Positions 32,700 through 41,552 are shown, counted from the stretch's first letter. The stretch is DNA of 64,000 nt from Spirosoma panaciterrae DSM 21099 (GCF_000374025.1 NZ_KB893195.1:310001-374000); one strand, 5' to 3'. Notes: generated by a model not told the origin, from the letters alone. Translations and numbers: made by a program.

Positions 32700-33761
32700 T
32701 TACAGAAGTTGGTTTACAGGCTGTTCGGACGTTAGCGGTATAATCGGCAACTGCACGCTAAACTCGTTGTCTGTTCGGAGAACCTGAATCGATCTGCCAG
32801 TCAGTAACCGATATCGACTATCCAGGTTCGACAAACCGCTCCCTATGCCGTCGGTCGGCTCCGATTTGGGCTGGCGGGCATTCCGAACAACAATCCATTC
32901 ATGTACCGCATCCGTGCTTAGATGGATGGTGAGAGGTCGGGCGTTTGAGACAACGTTATGCTTGACCGCATTTTCGATCAGCAGTTGCAACGACATCGGC
33001 GGAATCAGCCAGGGAGCCTGTGTCGGCAACGCATTTTCGATGCACAGATTCGTACCAAACCGGATCGACAGCAGATACGAGTAGGCGGAGGTAAACTGCA
33101 TTTCGTCGGCAAATGCGACCAGCGTCTGTTGCTGGGTTTGTAAGGAGTACCGTAATACCTGCGACAACTTCGCCAGATATTGCTGGCTCCTCGGCCCGCC
33201 CTCCCGAATGAGCGAACTGAGGGCATTGAGCGAATTGAACAGAAAGTGTGGGTTAAGCTGTGCCCGGAGGGTGTCGAGCTGAGCTTGCAGGCTTTGTTGT
33301 TTTAACTGCTCATTCTCGGCCTGTATAGCCCGGTTCTCCTGGAGAACGGTCAGAAAATAACCAATTGGCAGGGCGGTTACCCAAACAAAAAAACTGCGAA
33401 AGTAGGATGTTATAACCACCAGAATGGGTCGATCGGGATACCAGAATACGAGCAATGCCGCAAATGTGCCCGTTAAAACCACATACAGTACGAAATTGAC
33501 CCCGTACCAACCCACCAGACCAAACCGCGTACGGTATAGCTTTCGACCGAGAACATATCGGTTGAGTTCGATAATGAAGAAGGCAAAGAGGACGTGAAAA
33601 ATCAGACGGCTTACCGCCAGCCCCGGCCCCACGTCGGGCGCTCCTGGCAAAAAGGCCAGCCGCGCCCGAGCCGTCAATCGCAACAAGGGCAGGTTCACCA
33701 GGACGCCAATAATCAGCGAGGCCACTCCGGCGATCTGCCGCCATGACAAACGAACATTCAT
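32700..33761 (-). CDS. LytS-like sensor histidine kinase
   Basis: This 353-residue protein has about four membrane helices in its first 150 residues, a short coiled coil (QENRAIQAENEQLKQQSLQA), and a His_kinase domain (LNPHFLFNSLNALSSLIREG, whose first His is the phosphorylation site). An ATPase domain follows (PPMSLQLLIENAVKHNVVSN, GIGSGLSNLDSRYRLLTG). It signals to the LytTR regulator in the same operon. The sensed ligand is unknown. Confidence 0.92.
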   Translation of the reverse strand: MNVRLSWRQIAGVASLIIGVLVNLPLLRLTARARLAFLPGAPDVGPGLAVSRLIFHVLFAFFIIELNRYVLGRKLYRTRFGLVGWYGVNFVLYVVLTGTFAALLVFWYPDRPILVVITSYFRSFFVWVTALPIGYFLTVLQENRAIQAENEQLKQQSLQAQLDTLRAQLNPHFLFNSLNALSSLIREGGPRSQQYLAKLSQVLRYSLQTQQQTLVAFADEMQFTSAYSYLLSIRFGTNLCIENALPTQAPWLIPPMSLQLLIENAVKHNVVSNARPLTIHLSTDAVHEWIVVRNARQPKSEPTDGIGSGLSNLDSRYRLLTGRSIQVLRTDNEFSVQLPIIPLTSEQPVNQLL

Positions 33762-34136
33762 ACCCGAAGATACGCAGGTCCCAACGTTTTACAGGCGGTA
33801 AGCTAGTGAAGCTGACAAAGTAGGGGTTCAGGCTGACAATTTGAGGGTTAGCTTTTATGCCTTTGCGAGTTCAGTTCCGTCTATGTAGAGACGTGAGGTA
33901 TCACGTCTCCTGTGCGTCAGCAATACAGTTGCCACAACCATAACCTCAAAATAAGGAGATAAAAACCATCCGAACATGAGACGCGGGGTATTGTTACACC
34001 GGCACACCGATTTCTACCAAATCCGACGCAAAAGGGTATTTTACACCCACCCGATACTTTTTCAGAACGAAAACGCATCTTCATGTCAAAATTGGGATTC
34101 ATCCCATTGGCAAAACCTATTAATTAACCGACTCTC
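33762..34136. other. Intergenic region with one dispersed-type inverted repeat
   Basis: GAGACGTGA-GGTA-TCACGTCTC (33888-33909) is a perfect nine-base inverted repeat, preceded by GTA. This wording resembles a short repeat (GTAGAGACG...CGTCTC) that I recall from many Bacteroidota and cyanobacterial genomes. Nothing else is recognisable, apart from presumptive promoter sequence ahead of the transporter gene. Confidence 0.5.
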
Positions 34137-35399
34137 ATGCAGGCAACATCCCTGGCGGACAAATCGAAACCGGCCGCTTTTACCGAAAACAAATACCTCG
34201 TTACCCTTGTGTTCGTCACCTCCCTGTTCATGTTGTGGGGCATTGCCATTACGATGGGCGATGTATTGAACCGACATTTTCAGAACGTATTGCATGTATC
34301 GAAGGCCGAGTCGGGGCTGGTGCAGTTTTCCATTTTTGGGGCCTATGCCGTCATGGGTATACCAGCGGGCCTGTTCATGAAACGCTTTGGATACAAAAAC
34401 GGCGTTCTGCTTGGGCTGGGGCTGTATGCGATCGGGGCTTTTTTGTTCGTTCCGGCGGCCAATGCTGAGTCCTTTGGTTTTTTTCGGGGGGCTTTGTTCA
34501 TCCTGGCCTGTGGACTGGCTACGCTGGAAACCGTTGCCCACCCCTTTGTGGCTGGCCTGGGCGATCAACGGACCAGCGATCAGCGTATCAATTTCGCGCA
34601 ATCGTTCAATGGGTTAGGCGCTGTAATTGGGCCGCTGCTGGGTGGGTATTTCATCCTGCGAGGTGGTCAGGAACATTCCAACGACCTCGAATCCGTCAAG
34701 ATGCTGTATGTTATTATTGGCGGGGTCATTCTGAGCATTGCCATTGCGTTTTCCTTCGTTAAGGTTCCTCCTGTTCAGGACGCTCATTCGCTCGAAGCCG
34801 AAGCCGATGCCTATGCCGTTCCAACCGAACCGGCTGATTTAAAAGCGCCTAAAACCCTGTTTCAGCATCCTCATTTTATCTGGGCAGCCATTGCGCAGTT
34901 GTTCAATGTGGCCGCGCAAGGTGGAACCTGGGCGTTCTTTATCAACTACGGCGTCGAAAAAATGGGCTTCCCCGCCGAAAAAGCATCGTATTACTTCTCA
35001 TTCAGCATGGTCATGATGATGATCGGGCGGTTTGTGGGAACGTATCTGATGCGATTCATTGCGCCGAATAAACTACTGGCGGGTTTCGCTCTGGGCAGTA
35101 TCACCATGTGCCTGCTGATTGCGCAAAGCTGGGGCTGGACGTCGTTTATTGCTCTCATCATGCTCAACTTCTTCTTCAGCATCATGTTTCCCACCATTTT
35201 CAGTCTGGGTCTGAAGGGCTTAGGCAAGCATACGCAGCAGGCTTCGTCCTATATTGTCATGGGTGTGGTTGGGGGTGCGCTCTTCCCGCCACTTATGGGC
35301 CAGATTGCCGATAAAGATATTGCTTCGGCCTACTACCTACCCATCATCTGTTACGCCGTTATTTTCTTATTTGGCGCTAAGTTTTCTAAAGTCAGGTAG
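34137..35399 (+). CDS. FucP-type sugar:proton symporter (MFS)
   Basis: This 420-residue protein with about 12 membrane helices is homologous to the L-fucose/glucose/galactose permease group. LFMLWGIAITMGDVLNRHFQ in TM1, GAYAVMGIPAGLFMKRFGYK in the TM2-3 loop, and FAQSFNGLGAVIGPLLGGYF in TM5 carry the family motifs. It is followed by kduI and a ROK kinase in the same orientation, so the transported sugar is probably a hexose or sugar acid related to 4-deoxy-L-threo-5-hexosulose uronate metabolism. The substrate is not proven. Confidence 0.88.
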   Translation: MQATSLADKSKPAAFTENKYLVTLVFVTSLFMLWGIAITMGDVLNRHFQNVLHVSKAESGLVQFSIFGAYAVMGIPAGLFMKRFGYKNGVLLGLGLYAIGAFLFVPAANAESFGFFRGALFILACGLATLETVAHPFVAGLGDQRTSDQRINFAQSFNGLGAVIGPLLGGYFILRGGQEHSNDLESVKMLYVIIGGVILSIAIAFSFVKVPPVQDAHSLEAEADAYAVPTEPADLKAPKTLFQHPHFIWAAIAQLFNVAAQGGTWAFFINYGVEKMGFPAEKASYYFSFSMVMMMIGRFVGTYLMRFIAPNKLLAGFALGSITMCLLIAQSWGWTSFIALIMLNFFFSIMFPTIFSLGLKGLGKHTQQASSYIVMGVVGGALFPPLMGQIADKDIASAYYLPIICYAVIFLFGAKFSKVR

Positions 35400-35622
35400 C
35401 GATGTGTGCGTAACGGCTGGCGTGCAGCGTTTGAATGAATTGGTCTACTACCGATCATCCTACGGACACCAAACCAAAAATATTCGACCAAAAAGGGAGT
35501 ATTACAGGCCGCCTGACGACTATTTTAGTATACGTCCGGAATAACTCTACTCAATAGATAACTATTCTCCGCCAGGTTTACCTTATACGCCTAAACGCCT
35601 GCCAACAACAGGCAACCCTAAT

Positions 35623-36507
35623 ATGCAAACTGAATTGACCACAGTGGCCGATAAACGGGCAGAACAGACCGTTACGTTTGAAAGTCGGTACGCTTCCTCG
35701 CCCAATGAAGTGAAAGGCATGAATACCGAGCAGCTTCGGCAGAATTTCCTCATCGAAACCTTATTCGTTGCCGACCAATTCCGCTGGGTGTTATCGTTTT
35801 TCGACCGCTACCTGACGGGTGGGATTATGCCCGTAGCCGGAACCCTTACACTGGAAGCTCCCGACCAACTCAAGGCCGCTTATTTCCTCGAGCGTCGGGA
35901 ACTAGGGATTATCAACGTTGGTGGACCAGGGCGGGTGATTGCGGGTGGTGTCGCTTACGATTTGGAATACAAAGAAGCCCTTTACGTTGGTCAGGGAATC
36001 CAGGATGTACAGTTTCTGTCGCACGACGAGGCCAAACCGGCCAAATTCTACCTGAATTCTACCCCTGCTCACCGCAACTACCCCACCCGGAAGGTATCGC
36101 GGGCCGAAGCCGATGTCGTAACGTTAGGCAGTCTGGAAACCGCCAACCACCGAACCATCAATAAACTATTGGTTAACAGTGTATTACCCACCTGTCAGCT
36201 GCAAATGGGCATGACCGAGTTGAAAGCCGGAAGCATCTGGAATACTATGCCTGCTCATACGCACGACCGACGGATGGAAGTGTATTTCTATTTTGAAGTT
36301 CCCGAAGGGCAAAGCGTTTGTCATTTCATGGGCCAGCCGCAGGAAACCCGTCATATCTGGATGCAGAATGAGCAGGCTGTGATCTCCCCCAACTGGTCGA
36401 TCCACTCCGGGGCAGGCACCTCCAATTATACCTTTATCTGGGGGATGGCAGGCGAAAACCTCGACTATGGCGACATGGATTTCAGCCCCATTACCGAACT
36501 TCGCTAA
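35623..36507 (+). CDS. kduI: 5-dehydro-4-deoxy-D-glucuronate isomerase
   Basis: KduI converts 5-keto-4-deoxyuronate (from pectin or glycosaminoglycan breakdown) to 3-deoxy-D-glycero-2,5-hexodiulosonate. The 294-residue cupin shows the family signatures FDRYLTGGIMPVAGTLTLEA, YLERRELGIINVGGPGRV and NTMPAHTHDRRMEVYFYFEV, in which His and Glu bind zinc, followed by PEGQSVCHFMGQP. It is slightly longer than the usual 278 residues because of an N-terminal extension. No KduD dehydrogenase or lyase is present in the window. Confidence 0.94.
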   Translation: MQTELTTVADKRAEQTVTFESRYASSPNEVKGMNTEQLRQNFLIETLFVADQFRWVLSFFDRYLTGGIMPVAGTLTLEAPDQLKAAYFLERRELGIINVGGPGRVIAGGVAYDLEYKEALYVGQGIQDVQFLSHDEAKPAKFYLNSTPAHRNYPTRKVSRAEADVVTLGSLETANHRTINKLLVNSVLPTCQLQMGMTELKAGSIWNTMPAHTHDRRMEVYFYFEVPEGQSVCHFMGQPQETRHIWMQNEQAVISPNWSIHSGAGTSNYTFIWGMAGENLDYGDMDFSPITELR

Positions 36508-36519
36508 ACGGTTTCAGGT

Positions 36520-36577
36520 TTCAGGTTTAACAGGTCAAGCTCGTTGATTATAAAAAACTTGACCTGTTAAACCTGAA
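36520..36577. repeat. Intergenic hairpin between kduI and the ROK gene
   Basis: The arms 36520-36539 and 36558-36577 are perfectly complementary over 20 bases (core CAGGTTTAACAGGTCAAG). Outside them the words CAGGTTT and AAACCTGAACC repeat, so the element looks built from tandem copies of a short word. Confidence 0.75.
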
Positions 36578-36602
36578 CCACTAAACCTGAACCCATTACC
36601 TA

Positions 36603-37523
36603 ATGCAAACTTACTGGGGTGTTGACCTGGGTGGGACCAAAATTGAAGGGGTCGTTTTAACGGCTCCGTCGCCCAACGCAGTCCTGATCCGCAAACGCAT
36701 CGACACGGAAGCTCATTACGGCTACGAGCATATTATCAACCAGATCGTTAAGCTCATCAATCTTCTCAAAGCCGAAACCGGTATCACGCCCGACAAAATC
36801 GGCTTCTGCACCCCGGGTACGCTGGACCCCGGCCTGGGAACCATGAAAAACTCGAACATGACCTGCATCAACGGAATGCCCTTCCGCGATGATCTGATTC
36901 GAGCTTTGGGCATTCCCGTCACCACCACCAACGATGCCAATTGCTTTGCCCTTTCCGAAGCCACTATGGGCATTGTACAGGATGTCGTTCCCGACTACCG
37001 CACCGTATTTGGCGTTATCCTCGGAACGGGCGTCGGCGGGGGTGTTGTCTTTCGGGGGATGGATGGACAGGCGGTTGTGCAGGCTGGCCGACAAGGAATT
37101 GGGGGCGAATGGGGCCATAACATTCTGGAAGAAAACGGCTATGCCTGTTACTGCGGCAAACGTGGCTGCAATGAACAGGTTATTTCGGGGCCAGCCCTCC
37201 AGCGGTTCTACCTCGAACAAAGTGGCGAAAACCGGAATCTCAAAGAAATTCTCGACCGCTATCACCAGCGCATCGACCCCTATGCCGAAGCCACCGTCGA
37301 ACGGATGCTGGAGTATTTCGGCCGGGCCGTATCTACTATTGTCAATATGCTCGATCCAGATGCGATCATTCTGGGCGGGGGCGTCGGTAATGTTGATTTA
37401 CTCTATACCGAGGGCGTTGAGCGTGCAAAAAAATACGTCTTCAACGACGGTCGGCTTAATACGCTCTTTCTCAAGCCTAAACTGGGCGACAGTGCCGGGG
37501 TGTTTGGGGCCGCGTTGATATAA
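36603..37523 (+). CDS. ROK-family sugar kinase
   Basis: This 306-residue kinase has the ATP-binding GVDLGGTKIEGVVL at its N-terminus, the catalytic-Asp region VTTTNDANCFALSEA, and the ROK signature GVILGTGVGGGVVFRG. The zinc motif is GHNILEENGYACYCGKRGCN, with the expected three Cys and one His. It phosphorylates a hexose such as fructose, mannose or glucose. With the MFS transporter and KduI upstream it makes a small sugar-use operon, interrupted only by the hairpin. Confidence 0.9.
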   Translation: MQTYWGVDLGGTKIEGVVLTAPSPNAVLIRKRIDTEAHYGYEHIINQIVKLINLLKAETGITPDKIGFCTPGTLDPGLGTMKNSNMTCINGMPFRDDLIRALGIPVTTTNDANCFALSEATMGIVQDVVPDYRTVFGVILGTGVGGGVVFRGMDGQAVVQAGRQGIGGEWGHNILEENGYACYCGKRGCNEQVISGPALQRFYLEQSGENRNLKEILDRYHQRIDPYAEATVERMLEYFGRAVSTIVNMLDPDAIILGGGVGNVDLLYTEGVERAKKYVFNDGRLNTLFLKPKLGDSAGVFGAALI

Positions 37524-37534
37524 ACTAAAGACGT

Positions 37535-37597
37535 AAAGCAGAAAGGCGTAAAGGGTGAATGGATAAAATGCGTTCACCTTTTACGCCTTTCTGCTTT
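37535..37597. terminator. Bidirectional hairpin terminator
   Basis: AAAGCAGAAAGGCGTAAA (37535-37552) and its exact reverse complement (37580-37597) form an 18-pair stem between the convergent ROK and sigma factor genes. Confidence 0.75.
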
Positions 37598-37598
37598 T

Positions 37599-38852
37599 CT
37601 ATCTTTCTGTCTTCCTCCTCAACAATTCCTTTTCAGCCATAGATGTAGTAAGCTGCATAGCTCGCTGGTAATGAATCCGGGCGGGCTCAACTTGGCCACA
37701 TTGTTCATACAAATCTCCCAGAACTGCGTGGTAATGGTGCATGGCATCCAACCCGGATAAATTGGCCACTTCGATCAACGCTTTTTGTGGCCCTTCCACT
37801 TTAGCCAGCGCAACGGCCCGATGCAACGCAACCACGGGCGATGGCTTTAGTGCCAGCAGCAAGTCATAATACATCAATACCGTTGACCAACTGGTCGCTT
37901 CGTAAGTAGGTGCTATACAATGGAGCATGGCAATACCCGCTTCGAGGTGGTATTCGCTGGGCCCTGCGCCCTCAGCCGAACGATTCAGGTAGATATGTCC
38001 CTGTTGGATGAGCGTCTGGTTCCATCGACTCCGGTCCTGATCGGCTAACAGAATAATGGCTCCATTCGCATCGGTCCGGGCATCGAAACGGGCAGCCTGA
38101 AAGCACATGAGTGCCAATAACGCATCGACCGATGGCCGCTGGGTACGCGGAGTCTGGGCCAGCAGCAGACAGAGCCGCATGGCCTCTTCACATAAATCCT
38201 GCCGAATCAGTTGATCGGAATTCGACGAATTGTACCCCTCGCTGAACAGCAGATAGATACTTTTCAGAACAGCATCCAGCCGAACCAGCAACTGAGCGCC
38301 CGTCGGCACTTCGAGTTGAATGCCATCCTGCCGAAGCTTTTCTTTGGCCCGGTAGATCCGTTTGGCAATCGTTTCTTCAGTCGTCAGAAAGGCTCCGGCT
38401 ATCTCCCGAACGCTTAGACCGCACAGAATTTTCAGGCACATCGCCATCTGCGACTCGGCCCCAATAGCTGGATGGCAGATCGCAAACAGCATCCGCAACT
38501 GGCTGTCGGTGATTTCTTCATCGAAAAAGTAGCGATCCTGCATCGTATCGGCGTTTTCCTGTTGATGCCCATACGCGGTTTCGGTACTCATTTCCCGAAA
38601 GCGTTTTTCACGACGAACTACATCCAGAGCTTTGTTGCGGGCCACCCGATACAGCCACGCTCTCGGATTATCCGGAACGCCGTGAAATCGCCAGCTCTGT
38701 AAAGCCTGCACCATCGTATCCTGCACAATATCTTCGGCCAGATCGAGCCGGTCAAACCCAAACATACAGGTCAATACCGACGCAATCCGGCCAGCCTCGT
38801 GCCGAAACAGATGGGCTACCAGTTGATTGGATTCGTTTCCTGTTAACGCCAT
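37599..38852 (-). CDS. Large ECF sigma factor with C-terminal TPR-like DUF6596 domain
   Basis: This 417-residue protein has sigma regions 2 and 4 in its first 180 residues (RLDLAEDIVQDTMVQALQSW, GLSVREIAGAFLTTEETIAK). A long helical C-terminal domain follows (RTQRPSVDALLALMCFQAAR, ILLADQDRSRWNQTLIQQGH, LLLALKPSPVVALHRAVALA), which marks the ECF class that needs no separate anti-sigma. It overlaps the DUF1761 gene by ten bases, and a YciI-like gene lies just upstream; YciI/DGPF genes are the classical partners of this class. Confidence 0.93.
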   Translation of the reverse strand: MALTGNESNQLVAHLFRHEAGRIASVLTCMFGFDRLDLAEDIVQDTMVQALQSWRFHGVPDNPRAWLYRVARNKALDVVRREKRFREMSTETAYGHQQENADTMQDRYFFDEEITDSQLRMLFAICHPAIGAESQMAMCLKILCGLSVREIAGAFLTTEETIAKRIYRAKEKLRQDGIQLEVPTGAQLLVRLDAVLKSIYLLFSEGYNSSNSDQLIRQDLCEEAMRLCLLLAQTPRTQRPSVDALLALMCFQAARFDARTDANGAIILLADQDRSRWNQTLIQQGHIYLNRSAEGAGPSEYHLEAGIAMLHCIAPTYEATSWSTVLMYYDLLLALKPSPVVALHRAVALAKVEGPQKALIEVANLSGLDAMHHYHAVLGDLYEQCGQVEPARIHYQRAMQLTTSMAEKELLRRKTER

Positions 38853-39250
38853 CCACCTAAAATAAGTCCCATGACGATAAAACTAATCGTTACATACCCA
38901 CCGTGAATCAGCATGTATCGGGTTGTTTTTCGTTCAAACTGTCCGATCACAAAAATCGACATAGCGGCCCACCCGAAACCGGCCAGAAACCCAGCCATAG
39001 CGCCCCAACTCGTCGTTGTTTTAGCATCGTTCAGAAACATCGCCAGGTTGAAGGCCATCACGAATGAAAACAGGAGAGTCAGGCCAAAAATCCTGGGCAT
39101 ATTGCCTTGCTGCAAGTCAGCCTTCGAGAAGTTATTTTCGGCCATCCATGCCTTCCCGAACAACAGTCCAGAATACCATACTCCACCGATTAAAAAATTG
39201 GCCAGCGTAGCGACCAGAATGGCCGCCCAGTTGAGGGTTGAAATGTCCAT
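38843..39250 (-). CDS. DUF1761 membrane protein
   Basis: This 135-residue protein has four membrane helices: LNWAAILVATLANFLIGGVW, a second and third around FGLTLLFSFVMAFNLAMFL and WGAMAGFLAGFGWAAMSIFV, and the last around YVTISFIVMGLILGGW. It belongs to DUF1761, which is commonly found with ECF/YciI genes and has no known function. I set the start at 39250; a longer frame to 39340 would begin inside the hairpin repeat upstream. Confidence 0.88.
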   Translation of the reverse strand: MDISTLNWAAILVATLANFLIGGVWYSGLLFGKAWMAENNFSKADLQQGNMPRIFGLTLLFSFVMAFNLAMFLNDAKTTTSWGAMAGFLAGFGWAAMSIFVIGQFERKTTRYMLIHGGYVTISFIVMGLILGGWR

Positions 39251-39297
39251 GTTGAAAAAGCGGGTCGATCGAATTAACGGTTTAGGGTTTAGGGAAG

Positions 39298-39358
39298 TCT
39301 GGGTTCTGCTAATCCGGCAAGTTGGAATAAACCGATCCATAGATTAGCAGAACCCAGA
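39298..39358. repeat. Intergenic perfect hairpin
   Basis: TCTGGGTTCTGCTAATC (39298-39314) is inverted exactly at 39342-39358. It lies between the yciI-like and DUF1761 genes of the same operon, so it may reduce or process the downstream message. Confidence 0.7.
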
Positions 39359-39363
39359 AATGC

Positions 39364-39717
39364 CTACTCGAAGTTGATGATCGGCCGTACTTCAACGGTA
39401 CCATCCGAATCGAACATAGGGCAGCCCTTCGCCAGTTCGACGGCTTCGTCCAGACTGGCCGCTGTCAGTAGCATATAGCCACCTACAATTTCTTTCCCTT
39501 CGGTAAACGGCCCATCCGTAATAACCTGTCCGCCTTTGGTCATCGTTTTTCCGACGGGTGCCAGAGCGTCGGTTCCAATTAGTTTTCCCTGGGCAGCAAT
39601 ACCCCCGATCCAGGTATTCCATTTCTGAATTTCGGCCTGCATGGCTTCGGGCGACATTTCCATAAATGCGGTTTCCTGAGAATACGGCGAGTGAAAGACG
39701 AGCATAAATTTGTCCAT
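39364..39717 (-). CDS. YciI-family (YCII-related/DGPF) protein
   Basis: This 117-residue cytosolic ferredoxin-like-fold protein has the family core KFMLVFHSPYSQETAF, GPFTEGKEIVGGYMLLTAAS and DEAVELAKGCPMFDSDGTVE. YciI-like proteins carry a His/Asp pair of unknown catalytic use and are typical partners of the SigJ/ECF41-like sigma class. It is the first gene of the operon. Confidence 0.9.
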   Translation of the reverse strand: MDKFMLVFHSPYSQETAFMEMSPEAMQAEIQKWNTWIGGIAAQGKLIGTDALAPVGKTMTKGGQVITDGPFTEGKEIVGGYMLLTAASLDEAVELAKGCPMFDSDGTVEVRPIINFE

Positions 39718-40005
39718 ACGATTTGATTGTTTTGGAAGTTATTGATTTGTTTTCGTCACTAAGACGAACGAGTTTCGGTAAATCGGACAGGTAAGCAAAA
39801 AAAAATCTTTTTCGTTTACCAAGTGGTTATGCACGCGAAATTGCGACAGTAAGTTTCGCAAAAAATGAGCTTATTCGTTACGAGAAAGACCGATACGACC
39901 CGGAAGGTCTGCCATTTTATCATTTAAAAAGCAACTTTCCCCGTTTACTTGTTGTACTAAAAAGAAGGCACTGCCATAACAGGGGGTGTTGTAAAAAAAC
40001 CAATC

Positions 40006-40473
40006 ATGAACATTACAAAAAACAAGGTAGCCGCCATCCATTATACCCTGCGCGATGATCAGGGCACGATTCTGGATTCGAGCCAGGGCCGCGATCCGTT
40101 GTATTATCTGCACGGGGCCCAAAACCTGATTCCGGGTATGGAAGAAGGGCTGGAAGGCCGCACAACAGGCGATCATTTCCAAATTGATGTTTCGCCCGAA
40201 AAAGGCTACGGCAAACGTGACCCACAACTTGTTGAGGCAGTCCCCCGCCGGGCATTTGGTGGTCAGAACATAGAAGTTGGGATGCAATTTCAAACAAACG
40301 ATGGTCAGGTAGTTACCGTAACTGGCGTTGATCCTGAGAATATTACCGTTGATGCAAACCATCCGCTGGCCGACCAGAATCTGCATTTCGATGTAGAAGT
40401 GATCGAAGTCCGCGATGCCAGCCCCGAGGAATTAGCACACGGCCATGTCCACGGCCCTGGTGGTCATCATTAA
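40006..40473 (+). CDS. SlyD-like FKBP peptidyl-prolyl isomerase
   Basis: This 155-residue protein catalyses proline cis-trans isomerisation and acts as a cytosolic chaperone. It has the FKBP core (VAAIHYTLRDDQGTILDSSQ, YYLHGAQNLIPGMEEGLEG, and after the insert-in-flap domain LNFHFDVEVIEV-like QNLHFDVEVIEVRDA). The C-terminus ends in a His-rich tail (HGHVHGPGGHH), as in SlyD, which binds nickel. Confidence 0.92.
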   Translation: MNITKNKVAAIHYTLRDDQGTILDSSQGRDPLYYLHGAQNLIPGMEEGLEGRTTGDHFQIDVSPEKGYGKRDPQLVEAVPRRAFGGQNIEVGMQFQTNDGQVVTVTGVDPENITVDANHPLADQNLHFDVEVIEVRDASPEELAHGHVHGPGGHH

Positions 40474-40483
40474 AAAGCATAGA

Positions 40484-40535
40484 GCATAGGGGTAAGGGAA
40501 TAGGAGAGAATTTGCCTATGCCCTTACCCCTATGC
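40484..40535. repeat. Intergenic hairpin, AGAGCATRGGGTA family
   Basis: GCATAGGGGTAAGGG (40484-40498) pairs perfectly with 40521-40535. The wording matches the hairpin at 48163-48222, making two copies of a dispersed element. It lies between the FKBP gene and the promoter of the next gene. Confidence 0.7.
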
Positions 40536-40545
40536 CTAAAAGCCG

Positions 40546-40553
40546 TATCTTTG
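40546..40553 (+). promoter_or_regulatory. -7 box directly ahead of a start codon
   Basis: TATCTTTG fits TAnnTTTG exactly and ends five bases before the ATG at 40559. Transcription would start at or near the A of the start codon, which suggests a leaderless mRNA. Confidence 0.55.
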
Positions 40554-40558
40554 CGCCC

Positions 40559-41509
40559 ATGTCACAGATCGGCACTGACATACAGGTAGCAAAGGCGTTT
40601 CTGGAAGCGGGAAATGTGGTAGGTATTCCCACCGAAACCGTTTACGGATTAGCGGGTAATGCACTCAACCCCGACGCGGTACTAACCATTTTTCGGGTTA
40701 AGAATCGCCCCTCCTTCGATCCGCTCATTGTCCATACGGATTCCCTCGATAAGCTGAGCCAATTTGTTTCAGAGATTCCGGAAGCTGCTCAAAAGCTAGC
40801 TGCCACGTTCTGGCCAGGCCCGCTTACGTTGCTCCTGCCCAGGCAAGACATCATCCCTGATCTGGTCACCTCTGGCTTGCCGCGCGTAGCGGTGCGAATA
40901 CCCCATCATCCCCTTACCCTGGCCCTACTGCGTTCGCTGGATTTTCCCCTGGCCGCACCCAGCGCAAACCCGTTTGGATACATCAGTCCTACTACGGCTC
41001 AGCATGTAGCCGACCAGCTTGGTAATCAGGTGCCGTATATTCTGGACGGAGGAGCCGCAGGCGTCGGTCTTGAATCAACCATTGTAGGCTTTGAAGCGAA
41101 TCAGCCTACGGTGTTCCGATTGGGGGGACTAGCTATTGAACAGATGGAACAGGTGATTGGTCCGGTTGAGGTTCGCACGCACTCAACATCGAATCCTAAA
41201 GCGCCCGGAATGCTGAGCAGCCATTATGCCCCCCGTAAACCGCTGATCCTGCTGCAACCGGGCGAAAGCCCACAACTGGGTGAGCGGGTGGGCGCATTGG
41301 CCTTTCGAGAACCCTTTGGCGGGATTCTATCCGAAAATCAACGCATCCTCTCTCCTACCGGCGACCTGACTGAAGCCGCCAAAAACCTGTTTGCCTATCT
41401 CCGTGCTCTGGATTCAGCACCCGTCGATGTCATTTATGCCGAACCTTTACCCAATCAGGGACTCGGCTGGGCCATGAACGACCGACTACGACGAGCCAGT
41501 GTACAGTAA
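40559..41509 (+). CDS. Threonylcarbamoyl-AMP synthase (Sua5/TsaC/YwlC type)
   Basis: This 316-residue enzyme makes L-threonylcarbamoyl-AMP for the t6A37 modification of ANN-decoding tRNAs. The YrdC domain (residues about 5-200) has AKAFLEAGNVVGIPTETVYG, RPSFDPLIVHTDSLDKL and LAAPSANPFGYISPT; the C-terminal Sua5 domain follows (PKAPGMLSSHYAPRKPLIL and later). A start 27 bases upstream is open but would fall inside the hairpin and promoter, so I use the ATG at 40559. Confidence 0.93.
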   Translation: MSQIGTDIQVAKAFLEAGNVVGIPTETVYGLAGNALNPDAVLTIFRVKNRPSFDPLIVHTDSLDKLSQFVSEIPEAAQKLAATFWPGPLTLLLPRQDIIPDLVTSGLPRVAVRIPHHPLTLALLRSLDFPLAAPSANPFGYISPTTAQHVADQLGNQVPYILDGGAAGVGLESTIVGFEANQPTVFRLGGLAIEQMEQVIGPVEVRTHSTSNPKAPGMLSSHYAPRKPLILLQPGESPQLGERVGALAFREPFGGILSENQRILSPTGDLTEAAKNLFAYLRALDSAPVDVIYAEPLPNQGLGWAMNDRLRRASVQ

Positions 41510-41544
41510 TTTTTTTGTCACCATTTTTGTTATATATTTATCTG

Positions 41545-41552
41545 TAGTTTTG
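41545..41552 (+). promoter_or_regulatory. -7 box of the small-protein pair
   Basis: TAGTTTTG fits TAnnTTTG. A TTG lies at 41527-41529 with a spacer slightly shorter than usual. Confidence 0.45.

Noticed and set aside
39250..39340. Longer start for the DUF1761 protein
   Set aside because: The extension lies in the inverted repeat and adds a charged leader before the first membrane helix that the family does not have.
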